Part shown: one piece after another, positions 6,876 through 13,247 of the stretch | Position numbering within the stretch: the first letter of the stretch is position 1 | Layout: each line of letters starts with the position of its first letter | From: DATNBT01 sp964579765 | Lineage (GTDB): Bacteria > Acidobacteriota > Vicinamibacteria > Vicinamibacterales > CAVVIG01 | Assembly: GCA_964579765.1 (NCBI GenBank) | Contig: CAZOIK010000396.1 | Location: forward strand, 1-13,910 | Direction: 5' to 3' | Length of the DNA: 13,910 nt | Made by a program: the position numbers and the translations under genes | The notes under the pieces: model-generated | Seen by the model: the letters and a program-made list of their open reading frames with translations, nothing else | Database searches by the model: none | What the model was told of the DNA's origin: nothing

Positions 6876-7685
6876 CTACGCTCGCGCGTAGTACCTGCCG
6901 TCGCGCTCGACGACGGACACGGGCGCGCCGAAGACGTCGGTGAGCGTCGCGTCCGTCAACATCTCGCGCGTCGGGCCGTCGTATGCGACGGCGCCTGCCT
7001 TGAGCAGAATCACCCGCTCGACCGACGGCACGATCTCCTCGACATGATGCGTCACGACGATGAGCGTCGTCCCCCCGCGGCCGACCTGCTCGACCTGCGC
7101 CAGAAAGCGATGCCGCGAGACGACGTCGAGGCCGGACGTCGGCTCGTCGAGGACGAGCGCGCGTGGCTTCGTGACGAGCGCGCGCGCAATCAGCACGCGG
7201 CGCGCCTCGCCGGTGGACATCTCGTCCATCATCTTCGGCGCGAGGTGCAGGGCGTCTACTCGGGCGAGCGCCGCCGCGGCGAGGCGGCGCGTCTCCTCGT
7301 TCACCTGATCCGGCCGGAGAAAGCCGTGCGTCACGAAGAGCCCCGAGATCACGACGTCTTCCGCCTTCAGCGTGCCCGCGCTGTTGCCGACGACGAAGCG
7401 GTGGTGCATGTCGGCGGAGATGACGCCGAGCTGGGCGCGCAGCTCCGTGACGTCGGAGCGATCGCTCCCATACACGCGCACCGGCGGCGGCTCGTCGTCG
7501 GCGGCGGCCCACGCGTACTCGTGACGGGTGAGCAGCCGCACCAGCGTGGATTTGCCGGAGCCGTTGGGACCGACGATCGCCGTGTGCTCGCGCTCGTGAA
7601 TCGTCAGGTTCAGCGAGCGCAGCACCGGCGTGCCGCCTTTGACGACCGTGGCGTTGACGAGCTCGAGAACCGGAGTGCGCGTCAC
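6876..7685 (-). CDS. ABC transporter-type ATP-binding protein, ModF/YlmA-like, no permease nearby
   Basis: A 269-residue single nucleotide-binding domain. Walker A is GPNGSGKST (39-47), Walker B is ALVLDEPTSGLD (176-187) and the H-loop is VVTHH (210-214). The signature is MSTGE (156-160) in place of LSGGQ. The stretch AEDVVISGLFVTHGFL (108-123) matches the 'DVVISGFF.S.GLY' region of the ModF/PhrA/YlmA group, which supports that placement. No membrane component is encoded next to it, so transport is not certain; some members of this group are thought to act outside transport. The GTG start at 7685 overlaps the preceding gene's stop by four bases (GTGA), so translation is coupled. The same frame stays open far upstream, but that part is antisense-like shadow over the reductase gene. 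Confidence 0.88.
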   Translation of the reverse strand: MTRTPVLELVNATVVKGGTPVLRSLNLTIHEREHTAIVGPNGSGKSTLVRLLTRHEYAWAAADDEPPPVRVYGSDRSDVTELRAQLGVISADMHHRFVVGNSAGTLKAEDVVISGLFVTHGFLRPDQVNEETRRLAAAALARVDALHLAPKMMDEMSTGEARRVLIARALVTKPRALVLDEPTSGLDVVSRHRFLAQVEQVGRGGTTLIVVTHHVEEIVPSVERVILLKAGAVAYDGPTREMLTDATLTDVFGAPVSVVERDGRYYARA

Positions 7686-8788
7686 GCGAGCGTCTGCAGC
7701 AGGTCGCGCGTGAAGGTGGTGACCTCGCTGGCCCGGCCCGCGCGGATCTTCGCGGCCCACGCCGGGTCGGCGAGCAGCGCGCGTCCGACCGCGACCAGGT
7801 CGAACTCCCCCGCCTCGAGCCGCGCGATGAGGTCGTCGATGCCGCGCGTGCCGGCCGCCGCGCCGCCGAACCACGAGATGAAATCGTCGGTGAGCCCCAC
7901 GGATCCGACGGCGATCGTCGGTTTCCCTGCCAGCTTTTTCGTCCAGCCGGCCAGGGTCAGGTTCGAGTCCGCGAACTCCGGCTCCCAGAACCGGCGCGTC
8001 GAGCAGTGGAACACGTCGGCTCCGGCGTCCACGAGCGGCGCGAGAAACCGCGACAGCTCGTCGGGCGTCGTGACGAGCTTCGCGTCGTAGTGGTTGCCTT
8101 TCCATTGCGAGAAGCGAAACACGATCGGGAAGTCCGGCGAGGTGGCGCGCCGGCAGGCGCGGACGACCTCGGCGCCGAAGCGGGTGCGCGCGACGAGATC
8201 GCCGCCCCAGGCGTCGGTGCGCCGGTTCGTGAACGCCCAGAAGAACTGATCGACGAGATAGCCGTGCGCGCCGTGGATCTCGACGCCGTCGAAGCCGAGC
8301 CTCCGCGCCTCGCCGGCGGCGCGGCCGTATGCGTCGATGATGGCGAGGATCTCGGCCTCCGTCAGCGGCGGCGTGATCTGCTCGCCGGCCACGTTGACGC
8401 CCGACGGCCCCACCGACAGCGCCTCGGGACGGGGGCCCGTGCCGGGCGCGCGCCGCATGCCGACGTGCCAGATCTGCGGCATGATGCGTCCGCCGGCCGC
8501 GTGCACCGTGTCCGCCACGTTCTTCCAACCGGCCAGCGAGGCGGCGCCGAAGAACCTCGGCACGCGCACGCTGTCGGTCGAGGCGGGATGATCGACGACC
8601 GTGCCTTCGGTGACGATGAGACCGACGCCGTTTTCGGCGCGGCGCCGATAGTACGCGGCGACATCGGCGCCGGGCACGCCGTCGGGCGAGAAGTTGCGGG
8701 TCATCGGCGCCATGACGACGCGGTTGGGCAGCGTCAGCGGTCCGATCGTCAGGGGACGGAAGAGCGCGTCCGCGCTCACGTGGGCCAT
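7682..8788 (-). CDS. NADH:flavin oxidoreductase, Old Yellow Enzyme family
   Basis: A 368-residue FMN-dependent TIM-barrel reductase, expected to reduce activated C=C bonds (enones, enals, possibly nitro compounds or nitrate esters) with NAD(P)H in the cytoplasm. Visible blocks are LFRPLTIGPLTLPNRVVMAP (9-28), QIWHVG (105-110), the substrate-binding pair H172/H175 with Y177 in EIHGAHGYLVDQFFW, NRRTDAWGG (188-196), and a phosphate-binding region ending in AVGRALLADPAWAAK. Length is normal. ATG 8788 is preceded directly by GGAGGG with zero spacing. The GTG at codon 4 (8779) would have 9-nt spacing from that site, so the true start could be either. The gene follows the leucine-rich-repeat gene by 7 bp and overlaps the ABC ATPase gene by 4 bp, so the three probably share one transcript. 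Confidence 0.92.
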   Translation of the reverse strand: MAHVSADALFRPLTIGPLTLPNRVVMAPMTRNFSPDGVPGADVAAYYRRRAENGVGLIVTEGTVVDHPASTDSVRVPRFFGAASLAGWKNVADTVHAAGGRIMPQIWHVGMRRAPGTGPRPEALSVGPSGVNVAGEQITPPLTEAEILAIIDAYGRAAGEARRLGFDGVEIHGAHGYLVDQFFWAFTNRRTDAWGGDLVARTRFGAEVVRACRRATSPDFPIVFRFSQWKGNHYDAKLVTTPDELSRFLAPLVDAGADVFHCSTRRFWEPEFADSNLTLAGWTKKLAGKPTIAVGSVGLTDDFISWFGGAAAGTRGIDDLIARLEAGEFDLVAVGRALLADPAWAAKIRAGRASEVTTFTRDLLQTLA

Positions 8789-8800
8789 CCCTCCATTATC
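8789..8800 (-). promoter_or_regulatory. Shine-Dalgarno GGAGGG preceded by a GATAAT box at the reductase start
   Basis: On the minus strand GATAAT (8800-8795) is followed directly by GGAGGG (8794-8789) and then the ATG. The GATAAT overlaps the TAA stop of the upstream gene. If it is an internal promoter, the transcript would start at the ATG and omit GGAGGG. If the genes are cotranscribed, GGAGGG serves as the ribosome site, with better spacing to GTG 8779. The two readings compete. Confidence 0.35.
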
Positions 8801-9524
8801 TCAGCACCACGCATCCGCGCTTCTCGAGCCGCGCCAGCCACGACGGCGAGTCGGTCATCGGCGTCCAGCGCAGATCGAGCTTCTGCAGTTTCGGCAGATC
8901 GCCAAGGCTCTCCGGCAGCGACGTGAACGCGTTGGCGCGCAGGTCGAGGTAGAGCAGGTTCCTGAGGCGGACGATCGACTCGGGAATCGCCGCGACCTTG
9001 TTGTTCCGCAGATCGAGGATGCGCAGCTGGCCGAGATCGCCGACCGACGGCGGCAGCTGTCTGAGCGCGTTGTTCGCCAGATGCAGTTCGCGAAGGTTCG
9101 GCAGCGATCCGATCGCGTCCGGCAGCGACGTCATGCCGTTGTTGTAGGCGCGCAGCTCGACCAGATTCCGCAGTCCGACGATCGCATCCGGCAGCGACGG
9201 GATGTGATTGTGCGCGATGCCGAGATATCGCAGCAGCTTCAGGCTCGTGACGGCGTGCGGGAACGCGTCCAGCCGGTTGTCGCCGAGGTACAGGTACTCG
9301 CAGAGATTCGGCAGCGTCCCGATGGCGGCCGGAATCGACCGCAGCTCGTTGTGCCCGATGTCGAGGGCGCGCAGGTGCGTCAGGCGGCCGATCCGCTCGG
9401 GAATCTCCCCCAGCCGGTTGTCCGACAGGCAGAGAAACTCGAGCTCCGTGCGGTCCCACACCCAGTCGGGAACCGCGGTGAGCTCCTGAAATCGCATCAC
9501 GAGGCGGCGGTCGAGGTCAGTCAC
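8796..9524 (-). CDS. Leucine-rich-repeat protein, nine 23-residue repeats, cytoplasmic
   Basis: With the GTG at 9524 as start the product has 242 residues. After an N-terminal cap (RRLVMRFQELTAVPDWVWD) come nine leucine-rich repeats of the pattern LxxLxLxxNxLxxLPxxIxxL. Examples are THLRALDIGHNELRSIPAAI and RNLLYLDLRANAFTSLPESL. They end in a C-terminal KRGCVVLR cap. The third repeat (from PNLCEYLYLGDNRL) is one residue longer than the rest. There is no signal peptide or membrane segment, so it should be a cytoplasmic solenoid that binds another protein. The partner is unknown. The frame is open back to a TTG at 9584, and GTG 9500 or ATG 9497 are also possible; no start has a clear ribosome site. 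It is the first gene of the unit with the reductase and ABC ATPase, 7 bp from the next. Confidence 0.85.
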   Translation of the reverse strand: MTDLDRRLVMRFQELTAVPDWVWDRTELEFLCLSDNRLGEIPERIGRLTHLRALDIGHNELRSIPAAIGTLPNLCEYLYLGDNRLDAFPHAVTSLKLLRYLGIAHNHIPSLPDAIVGLRNLVELRAYNNGMTSLPDAIGSLPNLRELHLANNALRQLPPSVGDLGQLRILDLRNNKVAAIPESIVRLRNLLYLDLRANAFTSLPESLGDLPKLQKLDLRWTPMTDSPSWLARLEKRGCVVLR

Positions 9525-9652
9525 GTTTACGAGCGGCGTAATGATATGTGAGTTACGTAAGGCGATGCGCGTCTCCGCGCGCAATGCGGCCTGAAAACGC
9601 GCGACCGCACCGGCAGTCCGTTTGCGATGTGTTCACCCGACACACATGCGTA

Positions 9653-9658
9653 AAGGAG
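9653..9658 (+). promoter_or_regulatory. Shine-Dalgarno AAGGAG for the cupredoxin gene
   Basis: AAGGAG lies 5 nt before ATG 9664. It is the cleanest ribosome binding site in the window and decides the start: an upstream in-frame ATG at 9622 would place this site inside the coding sequence and put polar residues before the lipoprotein signal. Confidence 0.8.
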
Positions 9659-9663
9659 ATCCG

Positions 9664-10059
9664 ATGCGACTTGCCAGACTGTTCTTCCTCGCGGCGCTCG
9701 CCGTCACGGCCGGCGCCTGCGGCAGCAGCTCTTCGTCCACGACGTCGCCCTCGACCACGCCCTCGACGCCCAGTCCCACCCCGAGCGGACCCTCGGTCAC
9801 GGCGAGCATTCCCCGGGGCGCCGACACGTTGACGACCACGGCGTTCGGCGCAAATCCGCTGACCGTGTCCTCGGGCACGACGGTCGTGTGGACGAACAAC
9901 GACTCGATCGCGCACACGTCAACGTCCAACAACGGGCAGTGGAACTCGGGCACGATCAACCCGGGGCAGTCGTTCCGCTTCACGTTCAGCACGCCCGGCA
10001 CGTACGCGTATCGCTGCACGATTCACCCCAACATGGTCGGCACCGTGACCGTACAATAG
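9664..10059 (+). CDS. Cupredoxin (plastocyanin/azurin-like) lipoprotein
   Basis: A 131-residue type-1 copper protein, expected to carry electrons on the outer side of a membrane. Residues 1-18 form a lipoprotein signal (MRLARLFFLAALAVTAGA) ending at C19, which should carry the lipid anchor. The lipobox AGAC is slightly unusual. Residues 20-45 are a Ser/Thr/Pro linker. The cupredoxin fold follows, with copper ligands H84 (SIAHTS), C118, H121 and M124 (YRCTIHPNM). The GTTVVWTNND and NPGQSFRFTFSTPGTYAYRC blocks are standard for the family, and all four ligands are present. It is followed after 5 bp by the YceI-like gene. The partner donor and acceptor are unknown. Confidence 0.93.
   Translation: MRLARLFFLAALAVTAGACGSSSSSTTSPSTTPSTPSPTPSGPSVTASIPRGADTLTTTAFGANPLTVSSGTTVVWTNNDSIAHTSTSNNGQWNSGTINPGQSFRFTFSTPGTYAYRCTIHPNMVGTVTVQ
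10052..10057 (+). promoter_or_regulatory. -10-like TACAAT, 7 nt upstream of the YceI-family start
   Basis: TACAAT overlaps the last codons of the cupredoxin gene (GTA CAA TAG) and is followed by AGCGCGC and the ATG at 10065. Any transcript from it would be leaderless or nearly so. No -35 match is visible, and there is no Shine-Dalgarno site. It may be fortuitous, since the genes could be cotranscribed. Confidence 0.35.
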
Positions 10060-10064
10060 CGCGC

Positions 10065-10676
10065 ATGAAGCCCGCGGCTGTCGGCGCGCTCGCATTCGCG
10101 GCGTGCATCACGCTCGCGGCCGCCGGCCCGCGCACGTTCGTCGTCGATCCGGCGCGCAGCCGCGCGCTCGTCGAGGTCGGCAAGGCGGGCGCGTTCAGCT
10201 TCGCGGGCCACACGCACGAAGTCGAGGCGCCGCTCACGAGCGGCGTCGTCCATCTCGATCCGGACGCGCCGTCGCGGTCGGACGTCCGGCTCGAGTTCGA
10301 CGCCGGCGCGATGCGCGTCACGGGAAAAGGCGATCCGCCGGACGACGTGCCGAAAGTGACCGAGACCATGCTCGGCACGCAGGTGCTCGACGTGACGCGG
10401 TTTCCGTCGATCGCGTTCGAGAGCACGCGCGTGAGCGCCAAGGGCGCGCTGCCCTCGCTCGATCTCCAGGTCGCCGGCCGGCTGACGATTCACGGCGTGA
10501 CGAAACCCGTCACCGCGCCGGTGGCCGTGCGCCTCGACGGCAGCGGGCTGACGGCGACGGGCAGCGTCGCCGTCAAACAGAGCGAGTTCGGCATCAGGCC
10601 CATCTCAATCGGCGGCCTCGTCAAGGTGAAGGACGAACTGCACATTACGTTCACGATTGCGGCGCGAGAGCGATAG
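10065..10676 (+). CDS. YceI-family periplasmic protein
   Basis: A 203-residue exported protein of the YceI family, a lipocalin-like beta-barrel known in other bacteria to bind isoprenoids or other lipophilic molecules. Residues 1-20 form a signal peptide. The family blocks follow: RTFVVDPARSRALVEVGKAG (23-42), FAGHTHEVEAPLTSGVVHLD (46-65), a V.LEFDAGAM strand, and VTRFPSIAFESTRV (110-123). Further on come GRLTIHGVTKPVTAPV (138-153) and the C-terminal EFGIRPISIGGLVKVKDELH. Length is typical. ATG 10065 is the only start that opens the signal peptide. It lies 5 bp after the cupredoxin gene and 12 bp before the amidohydrolase gene, so the three likely form an operon. The bound ligand is unknown. 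Confidence 0.9.
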   Translation: MKPAAVGALAFAACITLAAAGPRTFVVDPARSRALVEVGKAGAFSFAGHTHEVEAPLTSGVVHLDPDAPSRSDVRLEFDAGAMRVTGKGDPPDDVPKVTETMLGTQVLDVTRFPSIAFESTRVSAKGALPSLDLQVAGRLTIHGVTKPVTAPVAVRLDGSGLTATGSVAVKQSEFGIRPISIGGLVKVKDELHITFTIAARER

Positions 10677-10679
10677 AAT
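10674..10679 (+). promoter_or_regulatory. -10-like TAGAAT, 9 nt upstream of the amidohydrolase start
   Basis: TAGAAT begins with the TAG stop of the YceI-family gene and is followed by CGCCGTCGC and the ATG at 10689. A transcript from it would have a leader of only 2-3 nt. No Shine-Dalgarno site is present before the ATG and no clear -35. It fits the same pattern as the boxes at 559, 998 and 10052. Confidence 0.35.
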
Positions 10680-10688
10680 CGCCGTCGC

Positions 10689-12332
10689 ATGAAGACACTC
10701 GCACTCGCGACGCTCGCGACGTGTGTCGCCACGACCGCGTTCGCGCAGACGCGCCCGAACGCCTGCGACGGCGCGCGCGATCTCCGGCTCGTCAACGGGA
10801 AGATCGCGACCATGGACGGCAGGAGCTCGACCGTCACCGAGGTCACGATCCAGCACGGCGTGTTCACCGCGGTCGGCCGCGGCAGCGGCCGTCTGAGTCC
10901 GTGCACCAAGACGATCGACCTCAAGGGACGCACGGCCGTCCCCGGCCTCGTGGACAACCACAACCACATCCTGCTGCTCGGCCTGCGCCCCGGTCACGAC
11001 ACGCGGCTCGAGACGGCCGCCTCGATTGCCGACGTGCAGGCGGCCATCCGCGCGCGCGCGAAGGCGGTTCCCGCCGGCGAGTTCATCACCGCGATGGGCG
11101 GCTGGAATGTCGCGCAGTTCGCCGAGAAGCGGATGCCGACGCTCGCGGAGCTCGACGCGGCCGACGCGGGTCATCCGGTGATTGTCTACCAGTCGTTCAC
11201 CGGCCCGGCGGCGGTCAACAGCAAGGCGCGCGCGTTCTTCACCGAGCGCAAGATCACGGTGTCCGACACCGGCGCGATTGCCGCCAACGCGCCGTCGATT
11301 GCGGCGCTCAACGCCCTGCGGTCGATCCAGACGTTCGCGGATCAGGAACGCGGCACGATCGACGCCCTCAACTACTCGGCCAGCGTCGGCGTCACGACCG
11401 ACGTTGACATGGGGGCGTTCCTCATCCCCGGCCTGCCGGACATCCAGGACTCGTTCACGGCCGACACGCTCGCGAGCTTCGACCCCTTCAAGCTGTACGA
11501 CGCGATCGCCGCGCTGCACCGCGACGGCCGCATGCCCGTTCGCGTCCGCGTGTTCTTCCTGTCGATGGACACGCGTCCCGACATCCCGATGCTGAAAGAG
11601 CGGCTGCTGAACAGCTTCCAGGGCTTCGGCGACGACATGCTGCGGCTCTCCGGCGTCGGCGAGTTCGCGACGAGCTGGCCGCTCTTCGGCAACACGCCGC
11701 CGGGCAATTACCTCACCGCGCTCCAGTTCGTCGCCAAGCAGGGCTGGGCGTTCCAGCAGCACTCGCTCTCGCCCGCCGAGGACAAGCTGACGATCGACAC
11801 CTTCGAAGCGGTGAACAAGACGACGCCGATTGCGCCGCTGCACTGGTCGATCGCGCACGCGCCGCGCATCGACGCGGCGACGATCGACCGCTTCAAGGCC
11901 ATCGGCGCCGGCATCGCGATCCACCCCTACACCTATCTCGCCGGCCGTCCCGGCGCGGGCCCGCCGGTGAAGACGATCGTGGACAGCGGCATCCACGCCG
12001 GCGCGGGATCGGATTCGGCGCAGATCTCGACGCTCGATCCGTGGCTGATGATCTACTTCATGGTCACCGGCAGGAACGCGGCCGGCGAGCTGATCAACCC
12101 AGGGCAGACGATCTCACGCGCGCAGGCGCTCCGCCTCTACACCGCCGACAACGGCTGGTTCCTGCACGAAGAGAGCACGCTCGGTTCCATAGAACCCGGC
12201 AAGCTCGGCGACGTCGTCGTCCTGAGCGACGACTACTTCGATCCGGCGAAGGTCTCCGACGAGGGAATCAAGAAGCTGCACTCCGTGCTGACCGTCGTGG
12301 GCGGTCAGGTCGTGCATGACGAGACGAAATAG
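10689..12332 (+). CDS. Secreted amidohydrolase family 3 (YtcJ-like) metallohydrolase
   Basis: A 547-residue metal-dependent hydrolase with a signal peptide (MKTLALATLATCVATTAFAQ), so it should act in the periplasm. Metal-binding elements are H91 and H93 in PGLVDNHNH, H358 in FQQHSL, H390 in HWSIAHAPR and D442 in AGAGSDSAQ. The C-terminal beta-domain includes LGSIEPGKLGDVVVLSDDYF, the typical amidohydrolase end. GGWNVAQF (137-144) matches the 'GGW' region of the YtcJ/NfdA group. Members of this group hydrolyse amides, formyl groups or esters of varied substrates, so the substrate is left open. Length is normal. The gene follows the YceI-like gene by 12 bp and converges on the SnoaL-like gene, with 9 bp between the stops and no visible terminator. 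Confidence 0.9.
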   Translation: MKTLALATLATCVATTAFAQTRPNACDGARDLRLVNGKIATMDGRSSTVTEVTIQHGVFTAVGRGSGRLSPCTKTIDLKGRTAVPGLVDNHNHILLLGLRPGHDTRLETAASIADVQAAIRARAKAVPAGEFITAMGGWNVAQFAEKRMPTLAELDAADAGHPVIVYQSFTGPAAVNSKARAFFTERKITVSDTGAIAANAPSIAALNALRSIQTFADQERGTIDALNYSASVGVTTDVDMGAFLIPGLPDIQDSFTADTLASFDPFKLYDAIAALHRDGRMPVRVRVFFLSMDTRPDIPMLKERLLNSFQGFGDDMLRLSGVGEFATSWPLFGNTPPGNYLTALQFVAKQGWAFQQHSLSPAEDKLTIDTFEAVNKTTPIAPLHWSIAHAPRIDAATIDRFKAIGAGIAIHPYTYLAGRPGAGPPVKTIVDSGIHAGAGSDSAQISTLDPWLMIYFMVTGRNAAGELINPGQTISRAQALRLYTADNGWFLHEESTLGSIEPGKLGDVVVLSDDYFDPAKVSDEGIKKLHSVLTVVGGQVVHDETK

Positions 12333-12341
12333 GCTGCGGAT

Positions 12342-12866
12342 CTAATCGGAGTCGCCGGGGCTGACGTTGCGCACCTTGATCAGCCACCGGCCGTTGACCT
12401 TCACCAGCTCGTCGAGCTCGTGGCCGGCGGCGGCGACGCGCGGCTGGCTGCCGCGGCCGGCGGCGCCGAACACGGTCATCCAGTACGCGTGATAGAGGGC
12501 GCGATCCTTCGCCGGGAATTCCACGTGGACGTTCGTCTCGACGTGGAACATCGGCGCCTGCATCTCGCCCTTCTTCTCGCGCTCCTCGCGGTTCTTCTTG
12601 AGGTCCGCGACCATCTTTCTGAGCGCCTCGGTGCCCTTCGTCGCGTTGGCGCCGGCGCCGAACTGCCCGTCCGGCGTGTACGCCGTCACGTAGGCGTCCG
12701 CGTTGAACGTGTCGAGCGCCCGCGCGTAGCGCCACATCAGCGCTTCGATGTCTTCGCGGTCCTTGTGGTGCGCGTCTGAATCGGCCGCGAACAGGTGAAT
12801 GGCATTCGGGACGACGAGCAGCGCGGCGGCGAACGCAATCAGCAGACCGATTCGTACGAAGCGCAT
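12342..12866 (-). CDS. Exported SnoaL/NTF2-like protein
   Basis: A 174-residue protein with an N-terminal signal or anchor (MRFVRIGLLIAFAAALLVVP). It is followed by an NTF2-like cone domain: REDIEALMWRYARALDTFNA, then DAYVTAYTPDGQFGAGANAT, TKGTEALRKMV, MFHVETNVHVEF, and YHAYWMTVFGA before the final strand GRWLIKVRNVSP. This is the usual order of the SnoaL-like fold, which holds small ligands or catalyses isomerase/dehydratase-type reactions. No active-site assignment is possible. ATG 12866 was chosen because AAGGAG lies 6 nt before it and it opens the signal; a frame-extending ATG at 12902 is inside the hairpin repeat. It is convergent with the amidohydrolase gene and downstream of the small membrane protein gene. 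Confidence 0.85.
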   Translation of the reverse strand: MRFVRIGLLIAFAAALLVVPNAIHLFAADSDAHHKDREDIEALMWRYARALDTFNADAYVTAYTPDGQFGAGANATKGTEALRKMVADLKKNREEREKKGEMQAPMFHVETNVHVEFPAKDRALYHAYWMTVFGAAGRGSQPRVAAAGHELDELVKVNGRWLIKVRNVSPGDSD

Positions 12867-12872
12867 GGCAGC

Positions 12873-12903
12873 TCCTTCAGTCCGCCTGACGGCGGACACC
12901 ACG
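12873..12903. repeat. Dispersed hairpin repeat, copy upstream of the SnoaL-like gene
   Basis: GTCCGCC-TGAC-GGCGGAC (12880-12897) is a perfect 7-bp stem, preceded by CCTTCA and followed by ACCAC. It matches 6835-6862 (CCTTCAG, then GTCCGCCTGAAGGCGGAC, then ACTAC) apart from a one-base deletion and two substitutions. Read on the minus strand its edge gives CTGAAGGAG, so it supplies part of the Shine-Dalgarno site of the SnoaL-like gene. Confidence 0.75.
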
Positions 12904-12935
12904 ACACACGAATGCCCCGAACGTCCGGCTGAACG

Positions 12936-13175
12936 CTACGTCCGGGGAGGATGAAGACGAAGTGAACGGACGCCGATCGCGAACCAGACGACCGCGGATC
13001 CGAGCAGGACGGGGGCCGGCGGCGGAACCGTCGGATTCGCGTTCGCGTAGCGCAAGACCATCGACAGCACGCCCAGCGCGATGAACAGGAATCCAGAGAC
13101 CACCGGGCGGCGCGGGAACGTCAGTCCCGCTGCCGCCAGCAGTGCAAGCCACGCCGAGAATTCGAGTATTCCCAC
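12936..13175 (-). CDS. Small integral membrane protein, about 79 residues, unknown role
   Basis: From GTG 13175 the product reads VGILEFSAWLALLAAAGLTF, then PRRPVVSGFLFIALGVLSMV, then a PTVPPPAPV turn, LLGSAVVWFAIGV and RSLRLHPPRT. Three hydrophobic segments separated by short charged or proline-rich turns indicate a small three-helix membrane protein. The frame is open back to ATG 13211, but residues 1-12 from there (MWGPPSGGRRGA) are encoded by the hairpin repeat, so I prefer the GTG. GAGGAG lies only 2 nt before that GTG, which is poor spacing, so the start is uncertain. It sits between the second molybdenum hydroxylase gene and the SnoaL-like gene on the same strand. I do not recognise the family. 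Confidence 0.6.
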   Translation of the reverse strand: MGILEFSAWLALLAAAGLTFPRRPVVSGFLFIALGVLSMVLRYANANPTVPPPAPVLLGSAVVWFAIGVRSLRLHPPRT

Positions 13176-13186
13176 TGCTCCTCGTC

Positions 13187-13209
13187 GTCCGCCTGAAGGC
13201 GGACCCCAC
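13187..13209. repeat. Dispersed hairpin repeat, copy at the small membrane protein start
   Basis: GTCCGCCT-GA-AGGCGGAC (13187-13204) is identical to the right-hand hairpin of the composite copy at 6841-6858, and is followed by CCCAC, where the others have ACTAC or ACCAC. It has the same orientation as the copies at 6841 and 12880. Confidence 0.75.
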
Positions 13210-13212
13210 ATC

Positions 13213-13246
13213 TGAACCCGCGAACCCTTCGAACCTCCGGAACCTC
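13213..13246. repeat. Degenerate GAACC simple repeat
   Basis: GAACC occurs at 13214, 13222, 13231 and 13240, a period of 8-9 bases, between the stop of the second molybdenum hydroxylase gene and the membrane protein ORF. Spacer bases differ between units, which suggests an old slippage array. Confidence 0.5.
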
Positions 13247-13247
13247 G

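Noticed and set aside
7686..8528. Apparent N-terminal extension of the ABC ATPase, giving a fusion of about 550 residues
   Set aside because: The extension is an out-of-frame reading of the reductase gene. The ATPase domain starts normally at GTG 7685 with a GTGA overlap.
8006..9551. Long plus-strand frames (306 and 285 codons) opposite the reductase and leucine-rich-repeat genes
   Set aside because: They mirror the periodicity of the genes on the other strand; the apparent repeats in the second are the antisense of the leucine-rich repeats.
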